Assembly (NCBI RefSeq): GCF_019263705.2
Contig: NZ_JADQDK010000001.1
Span: 2,480,001-2,544,000 of the forward strand
Length of the DNA: 64,000 bases
Source: Pseudonocardia abyssalis
GTDB taxonomy: Bacteria; Actinomycetota; Actinomycetes; Mycobacteriales; Pseudonocardiaceae
Direction: 5' to 3'
Shown here piece by piece: positions 27,836 through 35,474 of this stretch. The position numbers and the translations under genes were made by a program. The notes below the pieces were generated by a model. The model was not told where the DNA came from, ran no database searches, and was given only the letters and a program-made list of their open reading frames with translations. How positions within the stretch are numbered: the first letter of the stretch is position 1; the number at the start of each line of letters is the position of its first letter.

Positions 27836-28161
27836 CCCGTCCGCACCTCCCGTCCGACCTCGCGGCCGGCTGGCCCGCCGCTGGCGCAACGCTGTCTGCG
27901 CGGCCCTACCGCCACGTGGCGCGGGCGTGGTCGTTCCGTGGTCGAGGTGCACGACACGCCGTGGTCGAACTGCGGTCGCCGCACGGCGGGGATCGTCCGT
28001 TCGGGCGACGTCTGCTCCATTCGCCCACGGGCGGGCACCCGCTCCTGGTACTCCCACCTGCATCGGATCCGCTAACCACGGCCCGACCACACGACGACCA
28101 CGGATCGACCACGGCGGGCAGCACGATCAGCAACGACCACGACTGCGCACGGGAGCGATGG
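27836..28161. promoter_or_regulatory. Divergent control region with repeated CCGTGGTCGA sites
   Basis: The 326-base gap between the minus-strand paralogue and the Tad operon carries CCGTGGTCGA at 27936-27945 and 27959-27968, and the reverse orientation TCGACCACGG at 28105-28114 with a shorter form at 28095-28103. More GACCAC cores lie nearby. The clustering of both orientations in a divergent promoter region suggests a regulator-binding array. Confidence 0.45.
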
Positions 28162-28680
28162 ATGACCACGGCACTTCTCCGCTCGGCCCTCCTCGTCGCC
28201 CTGCTCTGCGCGACGTCCTGCTCCACGGCGTCCCCGCCGCCGGAGTCACCCACGACACCCCCGGCGAACAATGATCCGACGATCGAGTCCCTCGCGGCCT
28301 ACGAGCGCTTCTGGGCCGTCACGGACTCCGCGCTCGCCGCACCTGGCTCGCGGGACTGGCTGCCGGACCTCGAGGCCGTGGCGACCGGTCCGGCTCTCGA
28401 TTCGTTGGCGACGGACGTCCAGAACTACGCGAGCCTGCCGGCGCACACCGAGGGGCAGGTGACCCGCGACCCGGTCGTGCAGGAGGTCCTCGGCTCGCGG
28501 GCACAGGTCCTCGACTGCGTCGACCTCGGTGACTCCCGCCTGGTGTCGGACACCACCGGGGACGTGCTCGACGACCTGGCCAACCGCGTCCCCCGCTACC
28601 AGTTCCGCGCCGAGCTCGTCTCGATCAACGGTCGATGGTTGGTAGAGCGCACCGTTCCGGCACTGGACGAGCCGTGCTGA
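28162..28680 (+). CDS. Lipoprotein at the start of the Tad locus
   Basis: 172 residues. A signal peptide with lipobox (LLCATSC, Cys about 19) and a Pro-rich linker lead to a domain with YERFWAVTDSALAAPG, which resembles secreted Mce-associated or NTF2-like proteins of actinobacteria. It ends RWLVERTVPALDEPC. The gene opens the Tad transcription unit, and its stop overlaps the following GTG. It is probably an extracellular assembly factor, and the exact role is unknown. Confidence 0.6.
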   Translation: MTTALLRSALLVALLCATSCSTASPPPESPTTPPANNDPTIESLAAYERFWAVTDSALAAPGSRDWLPDLEAVATGPALDSLATDVQNYASLPAHTEGQVTRDPVVQEVLGSRAQVLDCVDLGDSRLVSDTTGDVLDDLANRVPRYQFRAELVSINGRWLVERTVPALDEPC

Positions 28681-29525
28681 CCGCGATCGGGGCGATGACC
28701 GTGGTACTGCAGATGCTCGTGCCGGGGGCCCCTCTGGAGCCCGGTCCGCCGGGATGCGCCGTCGTCGACAGCATCGGTCGTTGCCTCGTGATCGCGGCGG
28801 ACCCGGCTCGGCCAGGCGGGCCGCGCGACGAAGCCGGACCTGCACCCGCCACCCGCGATGCGGCACCGCGCGAAGCATCAGCCGATGCCACCGCGCCGGT
28901 CGCACCGCCGCGACCACAGCTGGAAGCTCTGCCGTTCGGTGACACCTGGCGGGTCGGGGAGGCTATCGATCCCGCGGACTTCCTCGACCCGGAACCGGCG
29001 ACGGCTGTGGCCGCCGAGGCCGCTCCGGCGGCCGTCCTCGCACAGCGTGCGATCGAGCTCCTCACCCTCGACCAGCCGGCACTCCGCACCTCAACCGGTG
29101 GGTCGGGATTCGTCGGCGTGCCCGTCTGGTTGTGGATCCAGGACGACGCTGCCGCAGCGGGGCCCGTCTCGGCAACGGCAGCAGCCGGTGCCGCACGCGT
29201 CACCGCGACCGCGCGTCTGGCGCGGGTCGAGTGGAGCATGGGGCCGCCCGGGGCGCTCGTCAGCTGCGACGGTCCCGGGACCCCCTGGGCCGGGCAGAGC
29301 GGCCCGTCACCCGACTGCGGGTACGTCTACGAACAGCGGTCCCTCCCTGAGCGCACCTCGGGAACCGGAGCGTGGGAGATCGTCGCCACGGCCGTCTGGA
29401 CGGTCGCCTGGAGCGGGGTGTCCGGCGGCGAGCCGGTGGACGGGCAGGAGACCGTCGAGGTGCCCGCCACGACCACCCTCGAGATCGGCGAGATCCAGAT
29501 GCTCGTGACCGGGGAGGCCCGATGA
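28674..29525 (+). CDS. Secreted protein of the Tad locus
   Basis: 283 residues from a GTG overlapping the previous stop. The hydrophobic start (about 5-18) suggests a short signal peptide. The first 100 residues are Pro/Ala-rich, and the C-terminal half holds a domain with GVPVWLWI, VSCDGPGTPW, CGYVYEQRS and WTVAWSGVSGG, including a cysteine pair. Similar secreted proteins precede SAF-domain genes in other actinobacterial Tad loci. It may be a pilus-associated surface protein. Confidence 0.55.
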   Translation: MLTAIGAMTVVLQMLVPGAPLEPGPPGCAVVDSIGRCLVIAADPARPGGPRDEAGPAPATRDAAPREASADATAPVAPPRPQLEALPFGDTWRVGEAIDPADFLDPEPATAVAAEAAPAAVLAQRAIELLTLDQPALRTSTGGSGFVGVPVWLWIQDDAAAAGPVSATAAAGAARVTATARLARVEWSMGPPGALVSCDGPGTPWAGQSGPSPDCGYVYEQRSLPERTSGTGAWEIVATAVWTVAWSGVSGGEPVDGQETVEVPATTTLEIGEIQMLVTGEAR

Positions 29526-30142
29526 CGACCGCGGTTCACACCACCACGACCAACGGCCAGGCCGTGCCGCGCGCTCCTCGACGAGGCGGTCGAACCTCGA
29601 AGTTGCTCCTCCTCGCGGTCCTGCTCGGTGTGCTCGGTGCGCTCCTGGCCGTCTTCGCCTTCCGCGGTGCGGTGGCGAGGGAGGGTGTCGTGGCTCTGGC
29701 CCGCCCGTTGTCCTACGGCGACACCATCGACCCGACCGCATTGCGCGAGGTTCTCCTGCCATCCGACACCGGGTTGGCGACGATCGCCTGGAGGGACGTA
29801 GAAAGCGTCATCGGCACGATCGCCGCCACCGACCTCCGCGTCGGCCAGACCCTCACGCCGGATGCCGTCACGAGCACCCGAACGCCGATGCCCGGAGAGG
29901 CCGTCGTGGGGATCCCCGCCGAACCCGGACACGTTCCCACCTCACCGTTGACCCCGAGGGACGCGGTGCTGGTGGTGTCCGCCGGGCGGCCAAGCCTGCT
30001 CGCCACGGTCGTCCGGACCGGTGAGACGGATCTGAGCGGACGCCGCACCGTCGATGTCGTGGTGCCCCAGGCCGAGGCCGAGGCGGTCGCCCTCGCCGCG
30101 CTCGACGAGCGCGTCGTCCTCGTTCTCGTCGGTCGGGGGTGA
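29522..30142 (+). CDS. SAF-domain protein (CpaB/RcpC-like)
   Basis: 206 residues: one transmembrane helix (about 26-48, LLLLAVLLGVLGALLAVFAF) and an extracytoplasmic SAF domain (about 55-115, LARPLSYGDTIDPTALREV ... TDLRVGQTLTPDAV). A second beta-rich part follows. CpaB/RcpC proteins belong to Tad pilus machines and are thought to contact the wall or pilus exit channel. It overlaps both neighbours by four bases. Confidence 0.82.
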   Translation: MTTAVHTTTTNGQAVPRAPRRGGRTSKLLLLAVLLGVLGALLAVFAFRGAVAREGVVALARPLSYGDTIDPTALREVLLPSDTGLATIAWRDVESVIGTIAATDLRVGQTLTPDAVTSTRTPMPGEAVVGIPAEPGHVPTSPLTPRDAVLVVSAGRPSLLATVVRTGETDLSGRRTVDVVVPQAEAEAVALAALDERVVLVLVGRG

Positions 30143-30891
30143 TCGAGGTGCTGATCGCACTCGTCTCGGCCAAGGGCAGTCCCGGGGTGACCACCAGCGC
30201 ACTGGCCATCGCGTCGCAGTGGCACCGCGCCGCCCTCGTCCTCGACGCCGACCCCTTCGGCGGTGACATCCGTGCGGGCCTCGGAGCAGGCGAGTGGCCC
30301 TCCCGCGCCGGACTCGCCGAGCTGGTGGTCGACCTGCGGACCGGGCCGGTCGAGCAGAGCCTGCATCGGCGGGTGCACCGTCCTGCCGAGCACTGCCCGC
30401 CGGTCATCGCGGGGTTCGGGTGCGTCGGACAGGCGAGCAGCGTCCCGTGGAGTCGGCTCGCACCGGAGCTGGCCCGGCTGAACGGGGGCGACGTCATCGT
30501 CGACTGCGGGCGGTTCGTCGCGGTCGACGGAGTCGTCGAGCTCCTCCGGGTGGCTGACCTGGTCCTCCTCGTCACCGGATCGACGCTGCGCGCGGCACGC
30601 TCGGCGAGTCGGGTGGCGCCACTCCTTCGAGAGGAACTCGACGCCGGCGTCGGCGACCCGCGCGTATCGCTGCTCGTGGTCCGCGCGGGCGATCCGTACT
30701 CGGCCAAGGAGATCGCCGACGGATGCGCGCTGCCCCTCCTCGGCACGGTGCCCAACGATCCGCGGGCCGCCGAGGTGTGGAGCGATGGTGCCCGCCCGAC
30801 GCGGTCGTTCCCCCGGAGCGCCCTGCAGCGCGAAGCCCGCCGTCTCGCGAGCCTGGCGGCCCGCCTGGATCCGACGTGGAGTGCGGCGTGA
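30139..30891 (+). CDS. tadZ: TadZ/CpaE-like MinD-family protein
   Basis: 250 residues with a ParA/MinD fold. The P-loop region is SAKGSPGVTTSALAIA (about 10-25), and the switch-type strands are VLDADPFGGDIRAG and VIVDCGRFVAVDG. A MinD-like VLLVTGSTLRAARSA segment follows. The second lysine of the deviant Walker A motif is replaced (KGSPGVTT instead of KGGxGKTT), so ATP hydrolysis may be weak, as reported for some TadZ proteins that act as localisation factors. It sits directly before tadA. Confidence 0.8.
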   Translation: MIEVLIALVSAKGSPGVTTSALAIASQWHRAALVLDADPFGGDIRAGLGAGEWPSRAGLAELVVDLRTGPVEQSLHRRVHRPAEHCPPVIAGFGCVGQASSVPWSRLAPELARLNGGDVIVDCGRFVAVDGVVELLRVADLVLLVTGSTLRAARSASRVAPLLREELDAGVGDPRVSLLVVRAGDPYSAKEIADGCALPLLGTVPNDPRAAEVWSDGARPTRSFPRSALQREARRLASLAARLDPTWSAA

Positions 30892-32252
30892 CCCGCCCGG
30901 TCAACGGAGCACCGGGCCAGACGACCCATCAGACACTCGCTCGACGCGTCCACGGCGCTGTCCTGGAGCGGCTCGCCATTCATCCCGGCCGGGAGCGACT
31001 CGACCGCTCGGACCAGCGACAGCTCGTGCTGGCCTGGATCCAGGCAGAGCTCGACAGCGAAGCGCGTCGGCGAGTGGCTCACGGGGAGGAGCAGCTCGGC
31101 CCGGAGGCCGAGCGGGCGGTCGTGCGTGCCGTCGAGAACACGGTGTGGGGGCTCGGGCGGATCCAGGCGCTGCTCGACGTACCCGGAGTCGAGGACATCC
31201 ACATCGCCGGATCGGAGGTGCCGCTGCTGAGAATGGCCGATGGCTCGGTGCGGAGGGCCGAGTCCGCGATCGCCGAGTCCGACGAGGACCTCGTCCAGCA
31301 GATCCAGTTCATCGCGGCGCACCACGGGAGCTCCGAACGTGCTTTCTCCCCCGCCCAGCCCTTCCTCAACATGCAGCTCCCCGACGGATCCCGCCTCGCA
31401 GCCATGCGTGACGTGGTGCCCCGGCCCGTGGTCACGATCCGCAGGCACCGCCTGGTCGACGTCACGTTGGCCGACCTCGTCCGGAACGGCACGCTGTCCG
31501 AGCCCCTCTCGCGGTTCCTCATCGCACTGGTCCGCTCTGCGGTGAGCATCCTCGTCACCGGTATGCCGGCAGCGGGGAAGACCACGTTGCTGCGCGCACT
31601 GGCGCGCGAGATCGACCCGACCGAACGCTTCGCAACCCTCGAGACCGAGTTCGAGTTGAACCTGCACGGCCTCCCGAGCAGCCCGCCGCTGATGTATGCG
31701 GCGGAGTGCCGGGGAGGTTCGACGGAGCGCGATCCCGCCACCGGCCGGGCCGCGGGAGAGAAGACCCTGTCGGACCTGCTCGTCCAGACCCTCCGGATGT
31801 CGGTCACCCGGGTGATCGTGGGCGAGGTCCGGGGCGAGGAAGCGCTCCCGATGCTCGAGGCGATGAACGCCGGCATGCCCGGGTCGATGTGCACCCTGCA
31901 CGCCGGATCGGCGGCTGAAGCGTTCGAACGGCTGGTCACAGCCGCTATGAAGGGCGCCGGATCCGGCTGGTCCGACGGATTCGTCACCCGTCTCGCGGCC
32001 CAGGGGATCAAGTACGTCGTCCACATGCGCCACGTCCGCGCCCCGGACGGCACCCGCTCCCGCTTCGTCGCGGAGGTCGCCGAGGTCTCTGCCGTCGCCG
32101 AGGACGGCCGGGTGGCGCTGAACCGCATCTTCGCCCCGGCCGGCAACGGCGACCCGCGGGCAGTGTTCCAGCTCCTTCCCCAGGACCGGCGTCCCTTCGT
32201 CGAGGCAGGCGTGGACCTGTCCTTCCTCCGAGCCCAGAGCACGGCCCGATGA
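30888..32252 (+). CDS. tadA: TadA/CpaF pilus assembly ATPase
   Basis: 454 residues of the type II/IV secretion ATPase family. The N-terminal domain has VPGVEDIHIAGSE and FLNMQLPDGSRLAAM. Walker A is TGMPAAGKTTLL (about 224-235). Asp-box and Walker B are in VTRVIVGEVRGEEALPML, followed by GSMCTLHAGSA. The hexameric enzyme powers polymerisation and retraction of Tad (Flp) pili from the cytoplasmic side. The GTG start overlaps the tadZ stop. Confidence 0.93.
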   Translation: MTRPVNGAPGQTTHQTLARRVHGAVLERLAIHPGRERLDRSDQRQLVLAWIQAELDSEARRRVAHGEEQLGPEAERAVVRAVENTVWGLGRIQALLDVPGVEDIHIAGSEVPLLRMADGSVRRAESAIAESDEDLVQQIQFIAAHHGSSERAFSPAQPFLNMQLPDGSRLAAMRDVVPRPVVTIRRHRLVDVTLADLVRNGTLSEPLSRFLIALVRSAVSILVTGMPAAGKTTLLRALAREIDPTERFATLETEFELNLHGLPSSPPLMYAAECRGGSTERDPATGRAAGEKTLSDLLVQTLRMSVTRVIVGEVRGEEALPMLEAMNAGMPGSMCTLHAGSAAEAFERLVTAAMKGAGSGWSDGFVTRLAAQGIKYVVHMRHVRAPDGTRSRFVAEVAEVSAVAEDGRVALNRIFAPAGNGDPRAVFQLLPQDRRPFVEAGVDLSFLRAQSTAR

Positions 32253-33142
32253 GCGCGACCGAACTCGCCGCGGCCCTGGCGGGCGGGCTGCTGCCCGTGG
32301 CCGTCATCGTGTTGATCACCGCATTCCGCGGCGGAGACGTCGAACGGCGGATGCCCGGACCGGCCGCGCCGGGCATGCAGGCCCTCGACCGGATCCGGCG
32401 CGCCACCGCGAACAGCCAGACACGGAGGCGCGCGGCGGTCTCGTGCCTGCTCGGCCTCGCGGTGTGGGCGGCGAGTGGCTGGCCCGTCGCGGGAATGGCC
32501 ACGACGATCGCCGGCATGCTGCTGCCGTGGCTGCTCGGTGGCGGTCTTGTGGTGGAGAACCGGCTCGCCACCTTGGAGGCGTTGGAGGGCTGGTGCCGGC
32601 GGATGGGCGACATGCTCGCCGGCGGTGGCGCGATCGGGCTCGCGCAGGCCGTCATCGTCTCCGCGGAGCGGACGGACGGCCCGATCGGTTCGGCGGTGCG
32701 CGTGCTGGCTCGGAACCTGCGCAACGGCGACACCGAACCGTCGGAGGCGCTACGCGGGTTCGCTGACGCGGTCGACGATCGGACCGGGGATGCGGTCGCC
32801 GCCGCTCTGCTCCTCGCGCTGCACGCACAGAGTCCTGGGGTCGGGCAGGTCCTGCGACAGCTCGCCGACGGTGTGTCCCGTGACGTCCGTGCCCGCCGCG
32901 ACATCGAGGCGGCGCGGGCGGAGTCCCGGCAGTCGGTGCGGATGCTGCTGATCATCCAAGCCTCACTGCTGGTCCTGTTGGCCCTCGTCCCCGGATTCGC
33001 CGCGCCGTACGGGACAGCCGTCGGGCAGGCCGTGATGGCGGTGCTGTTGGCCGGCACAGGGGCAGTGCTGGTGTGGATGCGACGACTCGCCGTCGGTCAG
33101 CCGGCTCCCCGGTTCCTCACCCGCTCGGGAGGCTCATCGTGA
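32249..33142 (+). CDS. tadB: TadB-like platform protein
   Basis: 297 residues. N-terminal helices (about 5-25, 65-100) precede a T2SF domain (about 115-230) that contains LEALEGWCRRMGDMLAGGGAIGLAQA and ARAESRQSVRMLLIIQ. Two C-terminal helices follow. It is one half of the inner-membrane platform of the Tad machine, paired with TadC, and lies directly downstream of tadA with a four-base overlap. Confidence 0.87.
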   Translation: MSATELAAALAGGLLPVAVIVLITAFRGGDVERRMPGPAAPGMQALDRIRRATANSQTRRRAAVSCLLGLAVWAASGWPVAGMATTIAGMLLPWLLGGGLVVENRLATLEALEGWCRRMGDMLAGGGAIGLAQAVIVSAERTDGPIGSAVRVLARNLRNGDTEPSEALRGFADAVDDRTGDAVAAALLLALHAQSPGVGQVLRQLADGVSRDVRARRDIEAARAESRQSVRMLLIIQASLLVLLALVPGFAAPYGTAVGQAVMAVLLAGTGAVLVWMRRLAVGQPAPRFLTRSGGSS

Positions 33143-34017
33143 ACAGCGTGTGGGTGCTCGTCGCCGGTTCTCTGGTCGGGGCTTCCCTGGCCACCGCGGT
33201 AGCCGCCCTGATCCATCGACACCCGGTACTCGCCGACGCCCTGGTCGCTCTCGATGAACGGATCCCGCCGCCCGCACAGCATTCGACACCCCCGGCGGGC
33301 AGCGCCCTCCTCCCCCTCCTGCGCAGGCTGCCGGTCAATGTGCCGGCCGCCGATCTCGACCTGGTCGGCCTCGATCGGGATCGGTTCCTCGTCACCGCGG
33401 CGGGTGCGGCGACGGCTTACGCCTTGAGCGGGCCGGCACTCGTCGCGGTGCTCGCCGTCGCCGACGTCTCACTCCCCCTGGTCGTACCGGCCGGGTTCAC
33501 CGTGCTCGGAGCTCTCGTGGGCTGGACCAGCAGCGCCCGGCGCGTCCGCGACCGAGCCGACGCAGCGCGGGACGAGCTGCGGTCGGCGCTGGTCTCGTAC
33601 CTGCAGCAGGTAGGGCTGCTGCGGCGCGGCGGCGCGGGGGTGTCCACCGCGCTGACCCTGCCCGGGCGGCTGCTCAGGGGCAGCTGGGCACTGCGGCGGC
33701 TGGGAGACGAGCTCGACCTCGCCGAACGCTCCGGCGAGCTCCCCTGGGAAGGGCTGCGTCGGTTCGGCGATCGCGTCGACATCGACGAGCTAGCCGACCT
33801 CTCGACGATCGCGGCGACGGCCGGACAGGACGGCGGGACCGTGGTCGACACGCTCATGGCCCGCGCCGACAGCCTCCGCGACGAGTTGCTGGCCGACGAG
33901 CACGCCGCGGCCCATCGGGCCAGCGCACAGATGAGCACGCCCGGCGCGGTGCAGGTGTTCCTGATCGCGGCCTGGGTGCTGTTTCCGGCAGGTACCGCGC
34001 TGCTCAGCAGCGTCTGA
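33139..34017 (+). CDS. tadC: TadC-like platform protein
   Basis: 292 residues with an N-terminal helix, a pair of helices at about 95-140 and a T2SF-like domain containing ELRSALVSYLQQVGLLRRGG and ATAGQDGGTVVDTLMARADSLRDELL. A C-terminal helix (VQVFLIAAWVLFPAGTALL) ends it. It forms the second half of the Tad inner-membrane platform. The GTG start overlaps the tadB stop. Confidence 0.85.
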   Translation: MNSVWVLVAGSLVGASLATAVAALIHRHPVLADALVALDERIPPPAQHSTPPAGSALLPLLRRLPVNVPAADLDLVGLDRDRFLVTAAGAATAYALSGPALVAVLAVADVSLPLVVPAGFTVLGALVGWTSSARRVRDRADAARDELRSALVSYLQQVGLLRRGGAGVSTALTLPGRLLRGSWALRRLGDELDLAERSGELPWEGLRRFGDRVDIDELADLSTIAATAGQDGGTVVDTLMARADSLRDELLADEHAAAHRASAQMSTPGAVQVFLIAAWVLFPAGTALLSSV

Positions 34018-34033
34018 TGATGGGAGCCCGACG

Positions 34034-34237
34034 ATGTCCGACCTGACCACCCGCGCGTGGGCCCAGCTGTCCCGCGCCGTCTGGCTGCTGTCCTCCCGGT
34101 GGGAGCCGCTCGACGAGCGCGGCGGCGGCCGCAACACCGACGAGGGCTTCCACATCTCCGCAGGCGCGGTGATCGCCGGCGTCATCGCCACCGCGGTCGG
34201 GGCCTTCATCGCCAAGAAGCTCGGCGCACTGGAGTAG
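34034..34237 (+). CDS. Flp-pilin-like small membrane protein
   Basis: 67 residues: a hydrophilic N-terminus with RGGGRNTDEGFHISAGA, then one helix (AGVIATAVGAFIAKKLG). The place after tadC and before tadE-type genes, and the small size, suggest the Flp major pilin or a pilin-like subunit. The glycine- and glutamate-containing junction before the helix could be a prepilin-peptidase site. The processing site is inferred, not proven. Confidence 0.6.
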   Translation: MSDLTTRAWAQLSRAVWLLSSRWEPLDERGGGRNTDEGFHISAGAVIAGVIATAVGAFIAKKLGALE

Positions 34238-34243
34238 CGGGCC

Positions 34244-34621
34244 GTGGACGAACGGGGCGGATCGACCGGCGTCGAGATGGCACTGCTGTGGGTGACGATG
34301 TTGTTGATCATTCTCGCTGTGGTGCAGGTCGCGCTGCTGTTCTACGCCGGGCAGCTGGCCCTGACCGCAGCCCAGGACGCTGTTCGCACGGGGCGGCTGT
34401 ACGACGCCGATCCGACGCTGAACGCCGCCCGCGATCAGGCGACGTCGTTCCTGGACCGCGCCGCCGGGACTGCGCTGCAGAAGGTCGTCGTCACCGCTGA
34501 CGTCGTCACCGCAGGAACGGTCCGGGTCCGGGTGGAGGGCGAAGCGCTCTCCCTCATCCCCGGGGTTCCGCTCTCCGTGGTGCGCGAGGCAGTCGGTGGC
34601 TTCGAGCGGCCTGCCCCGTGA
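34244..34621 (+). CDS. TadE-like pseudopilin
   Basis: 125 residues with the TadE signature near the N-terminus: RGGSTGVEMALLWVTMLLI, i.e. a short charged leader, glycine, conserved glutamate and a helix. The remainder is a beta/alpha external domain (QLALTAAQDAVRTGRLYDAD). TadE proteins are processed by the Tad prepilin peptidase and act as minor pilins. It starts at GTG 34244, six bases after the Flp-like gene. Confidence 0.82.
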   Translation: MDERGGSTGVEMALLWVTMLLIILAVVQVALLFYAGQLALTAAQDAVRTGRLYDADPTLNAARDQATSFLDRAAGTALQKVVVTADVVTAGTVRVRVEGEALSLIPGVPLSVVREAVGGFERPAP

Positions 34622-35058
34622 CCCGCGTGGTGCCGCCGGAGGCGGAGCGCGGAGGCAGCCCGTCGGTCGAAGCAGCGATCTTCGCTGTCGTCGCCGGTCT
34701 CCTGATCGCATTCGCGATCGCCGGCGGACGGCTCGTGACCGTCGAAGCGGTCGCGGACCACGCAGCCCGGTCGGCAGCCCGTGTGGCGTCCCTGCATCGT
34801 GACGCCGCGAGCGCACAGGCCGACGCCGGGTCGACCGCCCAGCAGATCCTCGATGAGCAGGACATCCGCTGCATCACGTTGACCGTCCTGATCGACACCT
34901 CCGGGTTCGGGACACCTCTCGGCCAGCCCGCGTCCGTGACGGCGACGGTGCGCTGCGACGTGGACTGGTCGGACCTCGGCCTGCCGGGAACCTCGGGAGG
35001 TCGATCGGTCGAGGCCACCTTCACGAGTCCGATCGACCGCTGGCGGGAGCGCGCATGA
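34618..35058 (+). CDS. TadE/TadF-like pseudopilin
   Basis: 146 residues, again with a pseudopilin N-terminus (RGGSPSVEAAIFAVVAGLLIAFAIAGG) and an external domain containing a cysteine pair (IRCITLTVLID, VRCDVDW). Probably a minor pilin partner of the preceding TadE. It overlaps the preceding gene by four bases. Confidence 0.75.
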   Translation: MTRVVPPEAERGGSPSVEAAIFAVVAGLLIAFAIAGGRLVTVEAVADHAARSAARVASLHRDAASAQADAGSTAQQILDEQDIRCITLTVLIDTSGFGTPLGQPASVTATVRCDVDWSDLGLPGTSGGRSVEATFTSPIDRWRERA

Positions 35059-35474
35059 CCGGCGACGAGCGGGGCGGCGGCGCCGTCACCGCGCCGATGG
35101 CCATCGCGGTGCTGGCGCTGTTGGCCGTGATCGGGCTGGGCATCGACGGCGTCCGCGCGGCACAGGGCCTCGCACGTGCCGATGCGCTGGCGGAGGAGGC
35201 GGCTCGCGCGGCTGGCCAGATCCTCGACGTGGCGGAGCTGCAACGCGGCGTGGTCGTCATCGACGACGGAGCTGCGGCGAGCGCAGCCCTCGCCTACCTG
35301 CGCCAGTCGGACGCCGAGGGAACCGCATCGATCATCGGTGACCGGGTCCGGGTGGAGGTCCGGATCTCGCAGCCCACGGTGCTCCTCGGGCTGGTGGGGC
35401 GGACGGAGATCGTCAGTACCGGCTCTGCGGATGCGCTGCTGGTTACGACCGTTCCCACGGAAGGGGCTCCATGA
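35055..35474 (+). CDS. TadG-like (Rv3660c-type) pilus locus protein
   Basis: 139 residues: RGGGAVTAPMAIAVLALLAVIGLGIDG resembles the N-terminal helix of TadG/TadE-like proteins, followed by ARADALAEEAARAAGQ and a beta-rich end. It lacks the large von Willebrand domain of classical TadG. It overlaps both neighbours by four bases. Confidence 0.65.
   Translation: MTGDERGGGAVTAPMAIAVLALLAVIGLGIDGVRAAQGLARADALAEEAARAAGQILDVAELQRGVVVIDDGAAASAALAYLRQSDAEGTASIIGDRVRVEVRISQPTVLLGLVGRTEIVSTGSADALLVTTVPTEGAP

Noticed and set aside
29868..32033. 721-codon minus-strand frame opposite TadA
   Set aside because: TadA motifs on the plus strand are unambiguous; the antisense frame has no motif or ribosome site.
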